Source of the DNA: Crocosphaera chwakensis CCY0110
GTDB taxonomy: Bacteria > Cyanobacteriota > Cyanobacteriia > Cyanobacteriales > Microcystaceae
Direction: 5' to 3'
DNA: 64,000 nucleotides
Assembly: GCF_000169335.1 (NCBI RefSeq)
Contig: NZ_AAXW01000005.1
Span: 62,001 to 126,000 of the forward strand
This document shows positions 60,472 to 64,000 of this stretch, in pieces. The notes under the pieces were generated by a model. That model did not search any database and was not told the origin of the DNA. It saw only the letters and a list, made by a program, of their open reading frames with translations. Numbering within the stretch: position 1 is the stretch's first letter; each line of letters opens with the position of its first letter. A program made the translations under genes and the position numbers.

Positions 60472-61488
60472 TTACCAGTTATCCATATCATCGGTGGAGT
60501 TAACTCGGTGCATTCCAGCCTCAGAAAAGCGTTGAAAGGCTGCGTCTGCTTTATCGGTAAAGTCAATAACATCAGGAACTACCACAGGGGAAGTACAATC
60601 TTCTAATAAATAAACTTTTTTAGCTAAGTTTGGGTCTTTTTGTTGAATTTCCGTGAGTAAATCTTCAACTGTCCAAGCTACACAATGACTTTTCGCTTGA
60701 CCGGCAATAATAATCTTATCAAAAGACAGTATTTTGTTGAAAAATTTAGTATTTTTTTGCGCTATTTTTTCCCCTTGATGATCTTCTACCACTTCAGGAC
60801 TAAAAACTGAATAATTCTCTGTTAAAGGATTACCCCCTTTTAACTCAAATTGAGTTTGACTATTGCGAACCATATTATGAAAAAATAAGGCTTCTTCGAC
60901 AGCAGAAACTAACGCATGACCGATTCCTCCTAACATAGAATGATAAGGCCAAATAGTTAAAGGATATTTACTATCTTCTGTCACTTTTTTAACGTAATGT
61001 AGGGCATAGTTTTCTAATTTCTCAGCAGAAATGTTTAAAATATTAGCAATATTTTTGTTAACTTTCCATCGTCCTTGTTTCACTTCTTCGTAGGAAATCA
61101 TCGTAATACCAGCTTCAGGATGATTCCCTTTTTCATCTACCCAAAAAATAGGGTGAAAAATTTGCATCGCTGTATGAGTATCCATTGTTGGTGCAATGGT
61201 AGTTATTTGTCCCAAATTTTTATAAATAAATTCACACAAACGAATGTTATCTTCTACTGCACCATTTCCTGATTCTCCTGCAACAAATAATTCAAAATCA
61301 GGTAAACAAAAAGTATTTTGTACATCAATTAATAGTAATACAATTTTAGTTTTATCTTCTGTTGATGATGCTATTTTATATTTTTCTTTCCATTCTCTAG
61401 CTTCCTTAGTCCTTTGTAGATAGGGAACTCGCCAAAACTCATTAACTTTTTTGGCTTCAAAAAAGGATGGAATGGGTAATTGATTCAT
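60472..61488 (-). CDS. Isochorismatase-like cysteine hydrolase (nicotinamidase-related)
   Basis: The 338-residue protein, larger than usual for the fold, has LLLIDVQNTFCLPDFEL (about 51-67; catalytic Asp), HYVKKVTEDSKYPLTIWPYH in the middle, and the catalytic Cys in IIAGQAKSHCVAWTVEDL (about 265-282). The fold hydrolyses amides or vinyl ethers; nicotinamidase activity is possible, but the exact substrate is unknown. It stands alone on the minus strand. A TTAACAGTTACCAGTTA-type repeat runs into its 3' end. Confidence 0.78.
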   Translation of the reverse strand: MNQLPIPSFFEAKKVNEFWRVPYLQRTKEAREWKEKYKIASSTEDKTKIVLLLIDVQNTFCLPDFELFVAGESGNGAVEDNIRLCEFIYKNLGQITTIAPTMDTHTAMQIFHPIFWVDEKGNHPEAGITMISYEEVKQGRWKVNKNIANILNISAEKLENYALHYVKKVTEDSKYPLTIWPYHSMLGGIGHALVSAVEEALFFHNMVRNSQTQFELKGGNPLTENYSVFSPEVVEDHQGEKIAQKNTKFFNKILSFDKIIIAGQAKSHCVAWTVEDLLTEIQQKDPNLAKKVYLLEDCTSPVVVPDVIDFTDKADAAFQRFSEAGMHRVNSTDDMDNW

Positions 61489-61605
61489 AATTTCAAATAT
61501 TTTATTAATCTCTAATAATTTTTATGGTAACAGATGGATAGAAAAGATAAAAATCAGATAAACTTGAATCAGTTACTTTTAAATAATTAATCATAATCTA
61601 GTCTC

Positions 61606-62160
61606 ATGACAGGAATGACTTATAAATGGACAATTGAACACTATCATCGAGCGATCGCAGCAGGATGTTTTGAGGATCAAGGGGTAGAGTTATTAAAAGG
61701 AGAAATTATAGTCATGACACCCGAAAGAGAAAGTCATGATTACTATAATTCAGAATGTGCTGATTATTTAAAAGATTTACTGAAAAATCGTGCTAAAATT
61801 CGAGATGCTAAACCCATTACTTTACCTAATAATTCTGAAGCTTCTCCAGACATTGCTGTTGTTAAACCCTTGGGAAAAGAATATTTAAAACATCATCCCT
61901 ATCCCGATAATATTTATTGGTTAATTGAGTTTTCTAAAGCAACGTTACGAAAAGATTTAACTGAGAAAAAAATGATTTATGCAGAAGCAGAAATTAAAGA
62001 ATATTGGATACTTGATTTAAACAATAATCAATTAAAAATTTTTAAGAACTTAAAACAGGGAAATTATACAACAGAATTAACCTTAACGGAGGGTAATATT
62101 AGTCTTTTAGCTTTTCTGGATCAAGTTATTCCTGTACATAAAATTATTAGTATTAATTAA
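61606..62160 (+). CDS. Uma2-family (DUF820) putative restriction-endonuclease-like protein
   Basis: The 184-residue protein shows the family pattern: ELLKGEIIVMTPERESHDYY (about 28-47), NNSEASPDIAVVKP (about 70-83; active-site Asp), NIYWLIEFSKATLRKDLTEK (about 103-122; Glu and Lys) and EYWILDLNNNQLKIF. These PD-(D/E)XK-like proteins are very abundant in cyanobacteria; their biological role is not known. The start may be the second Met (MTYKW, 61615). Overlaps the convergent gene by 4 bp. Confidence 0.85.
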   Translation: MTGMTYKWTIEHYHRAIAAGCFEDQGVELLKGEIIVMTPERESHDYYNSECADYLKDLLKNRAKIRDAKPITLPNNSEASPDIAVVKPLGKEYLKHHPYPDNIYWLIEFSKATLRKDLTEKKMIYAEAEIKEYWILDLNNNQLKIFKNLKQGNYTTELTLTEGNISLLAFLDQVIPVHKIISIN

Positions 62161-62471
62161 TCACTCACGTCACTTTTTTCTTGTTTCTTTCGATATTCTA
62201 CAATTCCTTGACGAAACCCTAAAGCAACTAAAATATTAGACAAAGTTAAAAAAGATTCTGCGCTACCGTGTAACCAATCAATATTAGCTAATGCTTCCCC
62301 ATATTCCATTTTGGCATAAATTCCAGCAGGAATTGTTACTGCCACAAAAACTAACAAAACATAAAACCCAATTAACGCTAAACGGGGGGTTTCTTGGGAA
62401 CGAGTGAGAAACCATAAAAATCCTAAATAGGGAAATAAAGAAATAGCAAAAAGATTATCTTTAGAAAACAT
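62157..62471 (-). CDS. Small conserved membrane protein, DUF3593-like
   Basis: The 104-residue protein starts with FAISLFPYLGFLWFLTRSQE (about 8-27), followed by a helix around 33-50 (LIGFYVLLVFVAVTIPAG) and a third hydrophobic region containing IDWLHGSAESFLTLSNILV (about 64-82). This pattern fits a family conserved in cyanobacteria and plastids that I believe is DUF3593. The function is unknown. The stop overlaps the Uma2 stop. Confidence 0.65.
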   Translation of the reverse strand: MFSKDNLFAISLFPYLGFLWFLTRSQETPRLALIGFYVLLVFVAVTIPAGIYAKMEYGEALANIDWLHGSAESFLTLSNILVALGFRQGIVEYRKKQEKSDVSD

Positions 62472-62523
62472 CTAAAAGGTAACAATAGAGAACAATTTTT
62501 AGTTTATCATATTTCCATTATAT

Positions 62524-62658
62524 TTAACTGTTGATCCAGCTTTTTATCGCTGCGATCGCAAATGCACCAACAGGGTTATCTAATGATTTTTCTAATGCAG
62601 CGAGTCCCCCTTCTTTTGCAGCAGTAATGAGTTTATATTTTAAGGTAGGATTATTCTC
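62524..62658 (-). pseudogene. Remnant of a protein C-terminus
   Basis: A minus-strand frame without a start encodes about 44 residues reading NNPTLKYKLITAAKEGGLAA then LEKSLDNPVGAFAIAAIKSW and a stop at 62524. It is protein-like, with an amphipathic pattern, and is preceded in frame by a stop codon at 62659-62661. It resembles the C-terminal tail seen on some cyanobacterial signalling proteins, but I cannot name the parent. Confidence 0.45.
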
Positions 62659-62774
62659 TTATATGCTTTCTGGTTTCCATTCTCTTAACTAAAATATTGC
62701 ACCTGGTTATATTTTTTATTTTACCATTGTAGTTTATAATCAATTAAAACAATCGTAAAAGTAATCTTAAAAAT

Positions 62775-63176
62775 ATGCCTGATATTGTTGACATTGCTGT
62801 AAATACAGAAGGATTTGAAACCTTAGTCACTGCAGTAAAAACAGCTAACTTAGTCGATGCTTTAAAAGGAGAAGGTCCTTTTACCGTTTTTGCACCCAAT
62901 GATGCTGCATTTTCTAAACTTCCCCCAGGAACGATTCAAACCTTAGTTCAAAATGTCCCTCAACTAGCACGTATTTTAACTTATCATGTGGTTCCAGGTA
63001 AACTAATGAAAGCAGATTTAGCTAAAGTTAATTCTGTTATTTCTCTAGAAGGTTCTCCCATTTCCATTGATTGTTCGGATGGTTTTGAAGTTAAAAATGC
63101 CACCGTACTTGCTGCTGATATTGAAGCAGATAATGGAGTAATTCATGTCATTGATAATGTTATTTTAATGGGATAA
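62775..63176 (+). CDS. Fasciclin (FAS1) domain protein
   Basis: The 133-residue protein is a single FAS1 domain without a signal peptide: PDIVDIAVNTEGFETLVTAV at the start, GPFTVFAPNDAAFSKLPPGT (about 35-54), ILTYHVVPGKLMKADL (about 68-83), and VIHVIDNVILMG at the end. FAS1 proteins mediate adhesion; short cytosolic-looking cyanobacterial forms are common. Convergent with the gene at 63191. Confidence 0.92.
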   Translation: MPDIVDIAVNTEGFETLVTAVKTANLVDALKGEGPFTVFAPNDAAFSKLPPGTIQTLVQNVPQLARILTYHVVPGKLMKADLAKVNSVISLEGSPISIDCSDGFEVKNATVLAADIEADNGVIHVIDNVILMG

Positions 63177-63190
63177 TTTGCCTAACATAA

Positions 63191-63514
63191 CTAACAATAA
63201 CAACGAACATCTTGACCACATTCATCCGCTAAATAACATAACGCACGGAATCTTAAAGCTACAACCTCTTCATAGAAGGGGTTGAGTTTGCATAATGGGG
63301 GAATATGAGCAATTTTCCGACCAAAGAGATAAATATCCTGTTCAAAAGGACATTGTACTGGAATCAGACGACACAAGAAATGTGCAGTAGACTCATTTTT
63401 TATTTCTACATTATCCAGATATTGACGGAGTGGTTGTAAGTAATCTTTAGCTTTACTTTGGTTAAACCCAATTTTAGCGGTATTGACTTCTTGATTATTT
63501 GGAAAACAGACCAT
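63191..63514 (-). CDS. Mo-dependent nitrogenase C-terminus-like protein
   Basis: The 107-residue protein has the conserved core HFLCRLIPVQCPFEQDIYLF (about 45-64), HIPPLCKLNPFYEEVVALRF (about 70-89) and RALCYLADECGQDV (about 90-103), matching the cyanobacterial family labelled Mo-dependent nitrogenase C-terminus (PF06967 as I recall). Despite the name it is a free-standing Cys-rich protein whose function is not established. I found no NtcA palindrome in the 90 bp upstream. Confidence 0.85.
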   Translation of the reverse strand: MVCFPNNQEVNTAKIGFNQSKAKDYLQPLRQYLDNVEIKNESTAHFLCRLIPVQCPFEQDIYLFGRKIAHIPPLCKLNPFYEEVVALRFRALCYLADECGQDVRCYC

Positions 63515-63900
63515 AATGACCTCTTGATTAATTTCTATACTCCTAGTTTAACGATAAGTTTTACAGATAACAAGTGTTTTTATATATAACTTTTTTTTAT
63601 AAATGATAAGCTCAACTTACCTGAGCAGAGGATTTTTTAGGAACAGACAAGAATGACAGCACTTTGCGACTTAATGGGTAAAGCTTTTATCCCGCTACAC
63701 GAAAGGCAAAAGTAAGTGGGGACTAGATTTCGCAACTTGGGGATGTCCTAACTATAATGCGTAGTGCTATATTTTGAATAATTTTTTGCGTTGACTTTCT
63801 CGCTCTAATTGACGAAATTAGCGATCGCACTATCAATTTTGATAAGATATTATTTAGACAACTATAATTTAGGTCATAAGAAAAATATAATAATCCGTCT
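63515..63900. other. Gene-free region upstream of the Mo-nitrogenase C-terminus-like gene
   Basis: No gene is recognised. An open frame at 63809-63991 is the shadow of the reverse-strand transporter end. It contains GGGTAAAGCTTTTATCCC (about 63678-63695), an imperfect palindrome, and a HIP1 octamer near 63822. Confidence 0.4.
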
Positions 63901-64000
63901 TCAAGCCACTATGTTTACTTTGATTAAAAGAATAATTCCCACCATAGTTAAAATTGTACCTATCACTGCTTTAAGCGTAATCTTTTCATGAAGAAAAATA
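63901..64000 (-). CDS. C-terminus of an EamA/DMT-family transporter, cut by window edge
   Basis: On the minus strand the frame entering from the right edge reads IFLHEKITLKAVIGTILTMV then GIILLIKVNIVA and stops at TGA (63901-63903). The loop E-K-I-T-L followed by a glycine-containing last helix is typical of the final segment of drug/metabolite (EamA) exporters. Only about 33 residues are in the window, so the family call is tentative. Confidence 0.55.
   Translation of the reverse strand, partial: IFLHEKITLKAVIGTILTMVGIILLIKVNIVA

Noticed and set aside
63809..63991. 60-codon plus-strand open frame
   Set aside because: It is the antisense shadow of the EamA-type transporter C-terminus read on the minus strand.

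Overview
The window looks like the chromosome of a unicellular, probably nitrogen-fixing cyanobacterium of the Cyanothece/Crocosphaera kind. The evidence is low GC, frequent HIP1 octamers (GCGATCGC, for example at 73, 2327, 10763 and 12726), and cyanobacterial families (DUF928, DUF2808, COP23-like, SLH modules, CHASE2 kinases, pentapeptide proteins). A Mo-dependent nitrogenase C-terminus-like protein and NifU/Rieske genes of the type linked to uptake hydrogenase point to diazotrophy. The genus is an inference; there is no rRNA or other marker here.

Layout. 1-4404 (minus): a mycosporine-like amino acid operon mysA-mysB-mysC followed by a sodium:solute symporter cut by the left edge. 4851-6218: a MATE transporter. 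6392-9816 (minus): TPR protein, two small membrane proteins, a NifU-Rieske fusion and an MddA/NnrU-like methyltransferase, resembling the extended hyp operon of Nostoc, but with no hup or hyp gene in view. 10679-12772: a DUF3887 protein and enolase with a clear terminator. 12809-14857 (minus): a compact cassette of ribbon-helix-helix regulator, ParA-like protein with ruined nucleotide-binding motifs, and HEPN RNase-like protein, with a perfect inverted repeat flanking its predicted promoter. 15066-25954: mutS, a methyltransferase, an ArsP-type permease, a REC-kinase with a cupin, a pentapeptide protein overlapping a TspO homologue, and gyrA.

26266-34871: a large nSTAND NTPase-WD40 gene split by an IS66-type element whose ends, 14-bp terminal repeats and 8-bp target duplication can all be read. 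Removing the element restores one 1300-residue frame. A small upstream partner shares its N-terminal motif. Divergently transcribed are four exported proteins: COP23-like, two SLH-like and a trypsin-like protease with an SLH-like tail. 34949-41386: a pentapeptide protein, an unrecognised triple-repeat protein, a coiled-coil protein, an alanine-glyoxylate aminotransferase and a thyX-dut pair.

41587-45495: a hybrid histidine kinase with six PAS-like segments and an atypical first receiver. 45787-53974: a surface-glycan or secondary-metabolite glycosylation block (C-methyltransferase, GT2, FkbM methyltransferase, two GT-C-like membrane proteins, WecG/TagA transferase). 53971-58255: DUF928, CHASE2-GGDEF-EAL and an F-type pentapeptide protein, with a perfect CRP-consensus palindrome in the divergent promoter region. 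58367-64000: MoeB-rhodanese, DUF2808, cysteine hydrolase, Uma2 nuclease, a DUF3593-like protein, fasciclin, Mo-nitrogenase C-terminus-like protein, and the end of an EamA-type transporter at the right edge.

The two most unusual loci are the RHH/pseudo-ParA/HEPN cassette (12809-14924) and the nSTAND/GDGN-motif/secreted protease neighbourhood (26266-34871). I found no tRNA, rRNA or CRISPR array.
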